Assembly: GCA_023423855.1 (NCBI GenBank)
Contig: JAFAEU010000263.1
Span: 1-5,227, forward strand
Source: Pseudomonadota bacterium
Lineage (GTDB): Bacteria; Pseudomonadota; Gammaproteobacteria; Xanthomonadales; Xanthomonadaceae
Length of the DNA: 5,227 nt
Direction of reading: 5' to 3'
A program made the translations under genes and the position numbers. Each line of letters begins with the position of its first letter. Positions within the stretch are counted from its first letter, which is position 1. Under the pieces are notes generated by a model that saw only the letters and a list, made by a program, of their open reading frames with translations, was not told the DNA's origin and did not search any database. Positions 1 through 5,044 of the stretch are shown piece after piece.

Positions 1-245
1 CCATTGGCGCGGGTGCCGTCGAGGAAGAACGACAGCGCTAGGTCGCCGGGCTTGATCCGGGTGAAGTCCATGCGCCCGCCGGTGGTGCCCGCGCCCTGCG
101 CGGTGTCGTACTCCATCTCGTACGACAGCGTGATCTCGTTCGGATTGACGTAGGCGACGAACGCGCCGACGAAGCCCGATTCGGCGAAATCGGGATCGCG
201 ATAGCCGCGAACCACCAGTTTCTCGAGCTCGCCGCGTCCGGCCAT
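1..245 (-). CDS. eCIS CIS_tube/LysM-type protein, Afp7/Pvc7-like (partial, N-terminal 81 codons)
   Basis: The 3' part of this gene lies beyond the left edge of the window. The 81 visible codons begin MAGRGELEKLVVRGY. They contain a V-x-Y-V-N-P-x-E-I-T-L-S-Y segment (about residues 30-42) and a P-G-D-L-A-L-S-F-F-L-D-G-T segment (66-78). This pattern is what I know from the N-terminal CIS_tube domain of Afp7/Pvc7-like proteins, which sit at the baseplate-tube junction and usually end in a LysM domain. The LysM cannot be confirmed here. The ATG at 245-243 has a good ribosome-binding site, AGGA, 5 bases upstream, overlapping the stop of the 52-residue gene before it, with only 8 bases between the two genes. 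That spacing and the upstream tube genes support a baseplate or tube-adaptor role. Family call is from recalled family patterns; function is inferred. Confidence 0.82.
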   Translation of the reverse strand, partial: MAGRGELEKLVVRGYRDPDFAESGFVGAFVAYVNPNEITLSYEMEYDTAQGAGTTGGRMDFTRIKPGDLALSFFLDGTRAN

Positions 246-253
246 GACGGTCC

Positions 254-412
254 TCAGGGTTCCCGGCGGTCGCGCAGGATCTCGAGGACACGTTCCGCGC
301 ATTCGGCCACCAGCGCCTGCCGGTCCTGCGCGGCAGGCACCTGCGCGGCCTCCCCGTTTCCGGCATTGCCGACGTCGATGGCGATCACGATCTCGTCGAT
401 GACGATGGGCAT
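254..412 (-). CDS. Small DUF5908-like eCIS protein (52 aa), Afp6-position
   Basis: This is a 52-residue acidic protein beginning MPIVIDEIVIAIDV and ending in a helical stretch, L-V-A-E-C-A-E-R-V-L-E-I-L (residues 34-46). The 'MPI.I.ELVI' opening and 'L..EC...VL.IL' close are the hallmarks I associate with DUF5908, a tiny family found between the tube and LysM-protein genes in eCIS loci, the position of Afp6. Its molecular role is not established to my knowledge. I chose the ATG at 412-410 because it gives the canonical family N-terminus. The in-frame GTG directly before it (415-413) is an alternative and is slightly better spaced (7 versus 10 bases) from the AAGGGA at 423-428. The frame stays open further upstream to 493, but that part overlaps the preceding tube gene and is compositionally unlike the family. 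The gene starts 7 bases after the upstream stop and ends 8 bases before the next start. Confidence 0.8.
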   Translation of the reverse strand: MPIVIDEIVIAIDVGNAGNGEAAQVPAAQDRQALVAECAERVLEILRDRREP

Positions 413-419
413 CACGGGG

Positions 420-863
420 TCATCCCTTGTCGACACGGAAGTACTGGTAGGACAACTGCAGCGATTCGACGACGAACGCGTTCGCGGTGGCATTGAAGTC
501 GGAAACCGACCACTTGACCGGATAGGCGTTGACGAGGTGCCAGTTCATCAACGGCATGCGTTGCTCGTCCAGCAGGCTGACGCTGACGTCCATGGGTTCG
601 ATCGAGAGCTGTTCGATCGCCCGTCGCGCCCAGTGCCAGATGCCCGACGAGCGCAGCAGCCCGCGCTTGAGCACGAGGTCCGCGTACTTGGGGCGCACCG
701 GGTACTTCTGCACGAAGCGGTTCTCGCCACCCTCCGCCATCTCCTCGGTCGCGACCTCGATCGCCAGGCCGCCGACTTCGGTGAAGCGCGCGTCGTCGCC
801 GACGGCGCCCGCGAGGCCGAGCACGTCCACCCTGAAATGGAATCCGACGGGGGGCAGGTACAT
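420..863 (-). CDS. Second eCIS tail tube protein, T4 gp19-like (Afp5-type)
   Basis: This 147-residue protein belongs to the T4 gp19-like tail tube family. Landmarks are F-H-F-R-V (8-12), F-T-E-V-G-G-L (27-33), the positive Y-P-V-R-P-K-Y-A-D-L-V-L-K-R-G-L block (54-69), V-S-V-S-L-L-D (93-99), and a C-terminal W-H-L-V-N-A-Y-P-V-K-W followed by V-V-E-S-L-Q-L-S-Y (108-139). The same skeleton appears in the neighbouring main tube protein, but this copy diverges strongly and carries an extra E-M-A-E-G-G-E-N-R-F insertion (41-50). Its position after the main tube gene and before the DUF5908-like gene matches Afp5/Pvc5, a tube-initiating ring at the baseplate. It starts at an ATG 4 bases after the stop of the main tube gene, with only a weak GAG-type binding site, so translation is probably coupled to that gene. 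Structural assignment is from the family; the initiator role is inferred from order and divergence. Confidence 0.9.
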   Translation of the reverse strand: MYLPPVGFHFRVDVLGLAGAVGDDARFTEVGGLAIEVATEEMAEGGENRFVQKYPVRPKYADLVLKRGLLRSSGIWHWARRAIEQLSIEPMDVSVSLLDEQRMPLMNWHLVNAYPVKWSVSDFNATANAFVVESLQLSYQYFRVDKG

Positions 864-867
864 GTCG

Positions 868-1302
868 TCACTCGTTCTGCAGTTCGAGCCCTTCGTGCGC
901 GAGTTCGATCGACTCGATCGCGACCTCGTTGCCGGAGGCCTTCAGCTGCGGGCCCTCGAGCTTCACCGGGAACGCGTTGTGGACCTTCCACACCATGACC
1001 GGCTCGTGGTTCTCGTTGAGCAGGCTCACGGTGACGTCGCGCCGTTCGACCTTGTTGAGGTTGATCGTCGACAGCCACTGGAAGAACTCGTTGTCGGCGC
1101 GGATCACGCCGCGCTTGAGCGTGACGTTGCTGAACTTGCGCAGGCCGGGCATCTTGACGGTCGAGTACTCGGGGAACGATCCGTCGCGGTACTCGATGGG
1201 CTGGTTCTCCTGGGTGAGTCCGGTGACCTCCGAGAACCCGACGCGGGTGCCGCCCCACTGGACGGTGAAGTGGAAAACGGGAAGGGGGTACTGCTGCGGC
1301 AT
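868..1302 (-). CDS. Major eCIS inner tail tube protein, T4 gp19-like (Afp1-type)
   Basis: This 144-residue protein should polymerise into the hexameric inner tube that the contracting sheath drives through the target membrane. Visible family landmarks are the F-H-F-T-V-Q-W-G-G strand (10-18), G-F-S-E-V-T-G-L (22-29), Y-S-T-V-K-M-P-G-L-R-K (46-56), N-V-T-L-K-R-G-V (59-66), V-T-V-S-L-L-N (90-96), and the closing W-K-V-H-N-A-F-P-V-K to E-S-I-E-L-A-H-E-G-L (105-139). Length and motif order match the usual Hcp-fold eCIS tube of about 145-150 residues. The start is well supported by GGAG 6 bases upstream of the ATG (1309-1312). The gene lies 75 bases after the sheath stop, the widest gap in the operon, and 4 bases before the second tube gene. 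Signal peptides or membrane segments are absent, as expected for a particle assembled in the cytosol. Confidence 0.95.
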   Translation of the reverse strand: MPQQYPLPVFHFTVQWGGTRVGFSEVTGLTQENQPIEYRDGSFPEYSTVKMPGLRKFSNVTLKRGVIRADNEFFQWLSTINLNKVERRDVTVSLLNENHEPVMVWKVHNAFPVKLEGPQLKASGNEVAIESIELAHEGLELQNE

Positions 1303-1308
1303 GTTCGT

Positions 1309-1312
1309 CTCC
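1309..1312 (-). promoter_or_regulatory. Ribosome-binding site of the main tube gene
   Basis: GGAG on the minus strand lies 6 bases before the ATG at 1302-1300. It is one of the clearest Shine-Dalgarno sites in the operon and stands in the 75-base gap after the sheath gene. The tube can therefore be translated independently of the sheath, which suits its high copy number. Confidence 0.7.
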
Positions 1313-1346
1313 GGTGTCTGGTCGCGTCGCTGCCGGCGCGGTCATG

Positions 1347-1362
1347 GGGCCGCCACGGGCCC
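1347..1362 (-). other. Short GC hairpin in the sheath-tube gap
   Basis: An inverted repeat of 5 base pairs (GGGCC at 1347-1351 against GGCCC at 1358-1362, 6-base loop) lies in the only sizeable gap between the structural genes. No T-run follows on either strand, so it is not a classical terminator. It could be a pause, processing or mRNA-stability element that separates sheath and tube expression, or chance pairing in GC-rich DNA. Confidence 0.3.
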
Positions 1363-1377
1363 GCGTCGAGGCTCGGG

Positions 1378-2787
1378 TCAGCTGGTCTGCAGCTTGTGCG
1401 AGAACTTCAGCACGATGAATTCGGCCGGCCGCGCCACGGCCATGCCGATCTCCACGTACATCCGGCCTTCGAGGATGTCCTGCGGGGTCATCGTGGAGCC
1501 CAGCCCGCAGCGGACGAAGAACGCGTCCTTGGTGGTGGCGCCGACCAGCGCGCCTTCCCGCCACTTCTGCGTCAGGTAGTTCTCGATCATGCCGCGCACC
1601 TTGATCCAGGTATTGGCATCGTTGGGCTCGAACACGGCCCAGTAGGTGCTCTTCTTCACCGATTCCTCGACCATGTTGAAGAAGCGGCGGACGGGCACGT
1701 AGCGCCATTCGTTGTCGTTGCCCGCCAGCGTGCGCGCGCCCCAGACTAAGGTGCCCTTGCCGGTGAGCGCGCGGATGGCGTTGATCGACTTGCCGGTGGT
1801 GGCGTCGATGTTCAGGTCGTCCTGGTACGCGTTGTCCATGCGCACGACCGGACCGATGACGTCGGACAGGCCGACGTTGGCAGGCGCCTTCCAGACGCCG
1901 CGCGCGGTGTCCGTGGCGGCGTAGACGCCGGCCACCGCGCCACTGGCCGGCACGACGACGTAGAGGTCCTGCAGCGCCTTGCGGACGACGTTGTAGGCCG
2001 CGGTCTGGGTGGACTTCAGGTCGCCCAGCGGTGTCGTGTCGCCCGGATTCGGGGGCGAGCCCGCCACCGTGATGGTCACCTTCACGTTGTCCGCCGCTTC
2101 CGTGACCGCGTGGTTGAAGCTCGATACCAGGAACGGGTAGTAGAGCGAGCCATATTTGAGCTCGTTGTTGCCGACCAGGCCGCGGCTGGCGGCGAGCGCC
2201 GCGGGATCCAGCGCCTCGGCCTGGTCGCCGCCGTGGAGATCGAGTATCGCGAAGCGGTCCTTGAGGCTTCCGCACTGGGCGAGCATCTTCTGCGCGAGTT
2301 TGGCGTAGTCGGTGTCGCCGAGGTATGCGGCTTCCGGGCACACGAGCAGCGTCGGTTCATCCTCGAGCGCGACTGCGTCGACGCCGGCAGCGAGTCGATC
2401 GGCATCGTGTTCGTCGTCGTAGCCGCCGACCGAAACGATGTAGCACTTGCCGCCGCCGTTGTCGAAGAACATCTTCACGGCGTAGTAGAAGATCTTCTTC
2501 AGATCGGGCGGTTCGATTTTCCCGTCGACCGCAGGGATCGAATTCGGATCGGAATCCCTCCGCAGGCCGACCTCGATGCCGGGCGTATCCGGCCCGCCGA
2601 AGTACTGCTCGTACTGCGCAAAACTGGTGATCTTCGTCGGTTTGTCCTCCAGGTCGCCCGCATCCAGCCGGGCCGCGCTCTCGGTGTAGCCGATGAAGGC
2701 CGGGATCGCGGTCTCCACCTCTGCGACGGACGGCGGGAACACGGAAACTTCTTCGATGTAGACGTCGGGCGTGCGGTACTTGGACAT
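1378..2787 (-). CDS. eCIS contractile tail sheath protein
   Basis: This 469-residue sheath subunit forms the contractile sleeve around the inner tube. It has the typical N-terminal arm, Y-R-T-P-D-V-Y-I-E-E-V (4-14), then P-S-V-A-E-V-E-T-A-I-P-A-F-I-G-Y-T-E (19-36). Further landmarks are Y-Y-A-V-K-M-F-F-D-N-G-G (101-112), R-G-V-W-K-A-P-A-N (296-304), L-V-W-G-A-R-T-L (347-354), W-R-Y-V-P-V-R-R-F-F (361-370), and the C-terminal R-P-A-E-F-I-V-L-K-F-S-H-K (453-465). The two ends are the parts that interlock neighbouring subunits in known sheaths. The middle (about 120-290) is the variable outer domain. The ATG at 2787-2785 has AGGA 7 bases upstream. The gene begins 15 bases after the uncharacterised gene before it. 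Only one sheath gene is visible, whereas Afp and PVC loci carry three. The length fits a full-size sheath. Confidence 0.97.
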   Translation of the reverse strand: MSKYRTPDVYIEEVSVFPPSVAEVETAIPAFIGYTESAARLDAGDLEDKPTKITSFAQYEQYFGGPDTPGIEVGLRRDSDPNSIPAVDGKIEPPDLKKIFYYAVKMFFDNGGGKCYIVSVGGYDDEHDADRLAAGVDAVALEDEPTLLVCPEAAYLGDTDYAKLAQKMLAQCGSLKDRFAILDLHGGDQAEALDPAALAASRGLVGNNELKYGSLYYPFLVSSFNHAVTEAADNVKVTITVAGSPPNPGDTTPLGDLKSTQTAAYNVVRKALQDLYVVVPASGAVAGVYAATDTARGVWKAPANVGLSDVIGPVVRMDNAYQDDLNIDATTGKSINAIRALTGKGTLVWGARTLAGNDNEWRYVPVRRFFNMVEESVKKSTYWAVFEPNDANTWIKVRGMIENYLTQKWREGALVGATTKDAFFVRCGLGSTMTPQDILEGRMYVEIGMAVARPAEFIVLKFSHKLQTS

Positions 2788-2794
2788 GGTCGGG

Positions 2795-2798
2795 TCCT
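2795..2798 (-). promoter_or_regulatory. Ribosome-binding site of the sheath gene
   Basis: AGGA on the minus strand stands 7 bases before the sheath ATG (2787-2785), within the 15-base gap after the preceding stop. It fixes the sheath start at 2787. Confidence 0.65.
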
Positions 2799-2802
2799 GC
2801 GA

Positions 2803-3807
2803 TCAGGGTTTTCTGAGGTGGACGACGAACTGCGCGTCGGGTCGGTCTGCGCCGGGCTGCGGCAGGCTGTCGATCAGGAGGTCGTCGCCGCGCCGCAGGC
2901 CGATGCCTCGCGCGCCGCGCGCGCGCCGCGGCAGGTCGGACTGCGCCTCGAACAGCACCACGCGGGCTTCGCCGGTGTCGCCCAGCGCGGCCAGGGGCAG
3001 GTGCGGTTCGGCGAAATCCTGCGACGGGATGCGTGCGAACGACAGCTTGCCGCGCGCATCTTGGTCGAAGCCGGTGTCCTCGACCGAAAGCATGTCGATC
3101 TCGGACTGGCTGTAGCGCTGGCCGACGACGTAGTAGCGCAGCACGTCGCTGCGCGCTTCCAGCTCGATGGCGAAGTCGACGCCTTGCACGAGGTGGTCCG
3201 CATGCACGGTCAGCGCCAGCACGCCCCACGGCATGGTCGCGGCCAGGTCGGGTTCGGCGAGCAGCGATCGCGTGGACGACCCCGCGTCCGTGCTTTCGTC
3301 CAGCCGCCATGCGCCGGGCTGCAGCGGGCCAGGGAGGGCGACGGCGTCCTCGCTTGCGTTCAGGGTGAACGTCGATCGGGACGCGGTGGCGTCTTCGACG
3401 AGCTGCAGCGTGCACGGACGTGCGGTGGTGCGCGGCGCCAGCAGCGGGCGATGGCCCGTCAGCTCCACGGCGCGGGGCGCGTCCAGCGCACGCGGGTCGT
3501 CGTCGTTCGCGTACAGCACTGCCTCGCCCCCGGCCAGCGGGGGCAGCTTCGTGTAGTACGCGAAGCCGGCATGCCGCGGCACCAGGCCGAAGACGAAGCG
3601 CCGACCGGCCAGGGCCGCGAGCGGTTGCCCGTCCGAGGTTTCGACCAGCACCTGCAGTCGTCCGTCGCGCTCCCGCGCGAGGGCGCGTGCGCCCGCCAGT
3701 GCCGACCGCGTGCGCGGCGGCACGATGAACGCGAGCTCGTCGCAGGCGCCTCCGTGGAACGGGTGCCGCACCTCCACGGTCCACAGCGGGCGGTAGGCGA
3801 CGTTCAC
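2803..3807 (-). CDS. Uncharacterised eCIS-locus protein (334 aa), between cap and sheath genes
   Basis: I cannot assign a biochemical function. The protein has no visible signal peptide, membrane segment or catalytic motif, and its alternating hydrophobic pattern suggests a mostly beta-strand fold. Landmarks are Y-R-P-L-W-T-V-E-V-R-H-P-F-H-G-G (5-20), F-I-V-P-P-R-T-R (27-34), F-V-F-G-L-V-P-R (71-78), a G-F-A-Y-Y-T-K-L-P-P box (81-90), P-W-G-V-L-A-L-T-V (193-201) and F-A-I-E-L-E-A-R (212-219) followed by R-Y-Y-V-V (224-228). From memory, proteins with this signature recur in eCIS loci beside DUF4255 and sheath genes, which suggests a conserved particle component or assembly factor. The start is the GTG at 3807-3805, overlapping the upstream TGA by 4 bases (GTGA), so translation is probably coupled to the cap gene. 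The frame is open further upstream to 4884, but that part is a shadow of the cap gene. Collar, adaptor or chaperone roles are inference only. Confidence 0.85.
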   Translation of the reverse strand: MNVAYRPLWTVEVRHPFHGGACDELAFIVPPRTRSALAGARALARERDGRLQVLVETSDGQPLAALAGRRFVFGLVPRHAGFAYYTKLPPLAGGEAVLYANDDDPRALDAPRAVELTGHRPLLAPRTTARPCTLQLVEDATASRSTFTLNASEDAVALPGPLQPGAWRLDESTDAGSSTRSLLAEPDLAATMPWGVLALTVHADHLVQGVDFAIELEARSDVLRYYVVGQRYSQSEIDMLSVEDTGFDQDARGKLSFARIPSQDFAEPHLPLAALGDTGEARVVLFEAQSDLPRRARGARGIGLRRGDDLLIDSLPQPGADRPDAQFVVHLRKP

Positions 3808-4376
3808 CGGCCACCCACCCGCGTATCGATGGACACGATCGGCGGCCCTGCGACCACTGGTTCCACCTCCTGCAGGTCGACCAGCCGCAGTCGGTACACC
3901 ACCGCGGGCAACTGCTTGCCGCCGATGCAGGCCCAGAGGTGGTTGAGCTGCTCCGGCCCGTAGCTGACCAGTTCCAGCGACAGGCGCTCCAGCCCGGAGG
4001 GCATCGAGGGCGCGTCCGACGGCGTGTACAGCGGCCGGGCCTGGAACAGGGCCAGGACCATCGACAGGCATCGCAGGCCCACGTCGTAATGCTGGAAGTG
4101 CGCCGCCAGTACCACGACCAGGTTCAGCCTGAGCCGCGGCGGAAGCACCACGTCGCGGTTGGAGACGATGGTGTGCGTCGGCAAGGGATCGCGCAGGGCA
4201 CGCTCCTCGTCGATCTGGAACAGGGTCAGGCGCAGCGTGTTGCGGGGCTGCAGCCAGGTTCCCTTGTCGTCGACCAGGGGGCCGACATCGATGGCGGGCG
4301 CGGCATCCATCCCCAGTCGCCGCCGCAGATGGGCGCCAGCCTGGTCGGACACGAATTTGAGCGCCGCATCGATCAT
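3804..4376 (-). CDS. DUF4255/Pvc16-like tail terminator (cap) protein
   Basis: This 190-residue protein matches the DUF4255 (Pvc16 N-terminal) family, whose members in Afp/PVC-type particles cap the distal end of the tube and sheath. Landmarks are L-R-L-T-L-F-Q-I-D-E-E-R (48-59), P-P-R-L-R-L-N-L-V-V-V-L-A-A-H-F-Q-H-Y (79-97), E-Q-L-N-H-L-W (142-148) and G-G-K-Q-L-P-A-V-V-Y-R-L-R-L-V (152-166). Length is as expected for the single-domain form. The last residues are basic and glycine-rich. This is the first visible gene of the eCIS operon, whereas Afp16/Pvc16 close the structural block in the Serratia and Photorhabdus loci. The ATG at 4376-4374 has no recognisable Shine-Dalgarno site; the bases before it are pyrimidine-rich. 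The frame stays open for at least 20 codons upstream without an ATG or GTG. The gene's TGA overlaps the next start. Confidence 0.92.
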   Translation of the reverse strand: MIDAALKFVSDQAGAHLRRRLGMDAAPAIDVGPLVDDKGTWLQPRNTLRLTLFQIDEERALRDPLPTHTIVSNRDVVLPPRLRLNLVVVLAAHFQHYDVGLRCLSMVLALFQARPLYTPSDAPSMPSGLERLSLELVSYGPEQLNHLWACIGGKQLPAVVYRLRLVDLQEVEPVVAGPPIVSIDTRVGGR

Positions 4377-4475
4377 GGGGGAGGGATCGTTGTGGTCGCC
4401 GGGAGGCGGCCGGCTTCCGTACCGTTGCGAGCGAACCGGTCGCGCTGGATCGTGGCGCGGCGCTGCCGGTGCGGC

Positions 4476-4485
4476 TCCATATGGA
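4476..4485. repeat. Perfect 10-base palindrome TCCATATGGA
   Basis: TCCATATGGA equals its own reverse complement. It lies about 100 bases upstream of the cap gene start in the divergent region and is one of the few AT-bearing spots there. It could be a regulator half-site pair or part of the operon promoter. It also contains the ATG of a possible minus-strand leader frame. Function is unknown. Confidence 0.35.
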
Positions 4486-4524
4486 CTGTTCCAGCTGACG
4501 CCGCCGCGGGCAAGGACACCGGAC

Positions 4525-4541
4525 GGTAAGAATCACTGGCG
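4525..4541 (+). repeat. Imperfect direct repeat, copy 1 (TAAGAATC core)
   Basis: The copy at 4525-4541 matches 4618-4634 at 14 of 17 positions, with a perfect TAAGAATC core and a shared TGGCG tail. The offset is 93 bases, close to nine helical turns. It may be a duplicated protein-binding site or promoter core, or chance. Confidence 0.35.
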
Positions 4542-4544
4542 CCG

Positions 4545-4562
4545 TGCGCGCAGCTGCGCGCA
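4545..4562. promoter_or_regulatory. Perfect 18-base palindrome, candidate operator
   Basis: TGCGCGCAG followed directly by its reverse complement CTGCGCGCA makes an uninterrupted 18-base dyad centred between 4553 and 4554. It sits in the divergent control region, about 129 bases before the regulator start and about 169 bases before the cap gene start. A homodimeric XRE protein typically binds such dyads, so the adjacent regulator is the obvious candidate. The palindrome is a direct observation; binding is inferred. The alternating GC content makes some chance contribution possible. Confidence 0.45.
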
Positions 4563-4617
4563 AGGCAGCGCCGCGCTGTCCGCATTCCCGGGCCGCCAGC
4601 GTTCCTGTACATGATTG

Positions 4618-4634
4618 GATAAGAATCGATGGCG
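4618..4634 (+). repeat. Imperfect direct repeat, copy 2 (TAAGAATC core)
   Basis: This is the second copy of the 17-base repeat, 57 bases before the regulator start. Its TAAGAAT resembles an extended -10 element on the plus strand, but I see no matching -35, so it is not called as a promoter. Confidence 0.35.
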
Positions 4635-4675
4635 TGTCAGCCGGGCTTCCGACTTCCGATCGCGGCGTGGGCTTC

Positions 4676-4681
4676 GGAGGT
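4676..4681 (+). promoter_or_regulatory. Ribosome-binding site of the XRE regulator
   Basis: GGAGGT, a near-consensus Shine-Dalgarno sequence, ends 9 bases before the ATG at 4691. It fixes the start at 4691 rather than at the upstream in-frame ATG at 4544, whose extra 49 codons encode an Arg/Ala/Pro-rich stretch unlike any domain. Confidence 0.8.
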
Positions 4682-4690
4682 GCAGAGCAC

Positions 4691-5044
4691 ATGTTTTCGA
4701 GATCCTTGCGGATTCGTCGCGCCAGGACCGTCGCAGGGCTGTCCCAGGCCCAGGTTGCGGAGCAGATCGGCGTGCGACGCAGCGCCGTGGCGCAGTGGGA
4801 GTGCGACGGTGGCACCTCGCCCAGCGTCGAGCACCTGAGCCGGCTGGCGGTGGTCACCGGCATGCGCTTCGAATGGCTGGCCACGGGCCGCGGCCAGAGC
4901 CGCGCCGAGGGTGAGGAGTTCGACGTGCCGATGATGCTGCACGAATTCGCCCAGGACGAATTCGAGAGCCGTGTCCTGCAACTGCTCAGGCGGTTCTCGC
5001 CCGCGAAGCGACGGGCGGCGTGTTCGATCCTCGAACTATTGTGA
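4691..5044 (+). CDS. XRE-family helix-turn-helix transcriptional regulator (117 aa)
   Basis: This is a small Cro/C1-type DNA-binding protein. Residues 5-62 form the HTH domain: R-I-R-R-A-R helix 1 (7-12), S-Q-A-Q-V-A-E-Q-I-G helix 2 (18-27), recognition helix R-R-S-A-V-A-Q-W-E (29-37) and the stabilising helix V-E-H-L-S-R-L-A-V-V-T-G (46-57). A linker and an acidic helical tail (71-117) follow, ending in R-R-F-S-P-A-K-R-R-A-A-C-S-I-L-E-L-L. No ligand-binding, peptidase or phosphoacceptor motif is visible, so it is not a LexA- or S24-type repressor. The start is set by a strong GGAGGT site. From memory, very similar proteins are widespread in Xanthomonadaceae, which would make it a lineage gene and not necessarily dedicated to the eCIS. 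Its divergent position and the dyad between the two transcripts make a role in eCIS control possible, but this is inference. Confidence 0.92.
   Translation: MFSRSLRIRRARTVAGLSQAQVAEQIGVRRSAVAQWECDGGTSPSVEHLSRLAVVTGMRFEWLATGRGQSRAEGEEFDVPMMLHEFAQDEFESRVLQLLRRFSPAKRRAACSILELL

Larger units (their letters stand above)
4377..4690. promoter_or_regulatory. Divergent control region between eCIS operon and XRE regulator
   Basis: This 314-base region separates the minus-strand eCIS operon from the plus-strand regulator, so it should hold both promoters. I cannot assign convincing -35/-10 pairs by eye. AT-richer candidate cores are at 4604-4630 (containing TAAGAATC) and 4476-4490 (around TCCATATGGA). 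It contains two perfect palindromes (4476-4485 and 4545-4562) and an imperfect direct repeat (4525-4541 and 4618-4634). No convincing gene is present, although a small minus-strand frame at 4373-4480 deserves a look as a possible leader peptide. Confidence 0.55.

Noticed and set aside
548..2341. 597-codon minus-strand open frame running through the sheath, tube and second tube genes
   Set aside because: It overlaps three well-recognised genes in another frame, is extremely Arg/Ala/Pro/Gly-rich and shows no domain; it is a shadow of GC-biased third positions.
1378..2787. Reading the sheath and tubes as a prophage tail or a type VI secretion sheath/Hcp
   Set aside because: A type VI system has separate TssB/TssC, and this is one full-length sheath; the DUF4255, DUF5908-like and CIS_tube neighbours are typical of eCIS, and no phage head genes are seen in the window.
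2110..3963. 617-codon plus-strand open frame antisense to the sheath, unknown and cap genes
   Set aside because: Low-complexity Arg/Val/Gly/His-rich translation with no motif, lying antisense to confident genes.
4544..4690. 49-codon N-terminal extension of the XRE regulator
   Set aside because: The extension is Arg/Ala-rich without a domain, starts inside the 18-base palindrome, and the strong GGAGGT site supports the ATG at 4691.
3808..4884. N-terminal extension of the 334-residue gene back to an ATG at 4884
   Set aside because: It would cover the whole cap gene and the divergent region with basic low-complexity sequence; the GTG at 3807 with a GTGA overlap fits the operon and family-like N-terminus.
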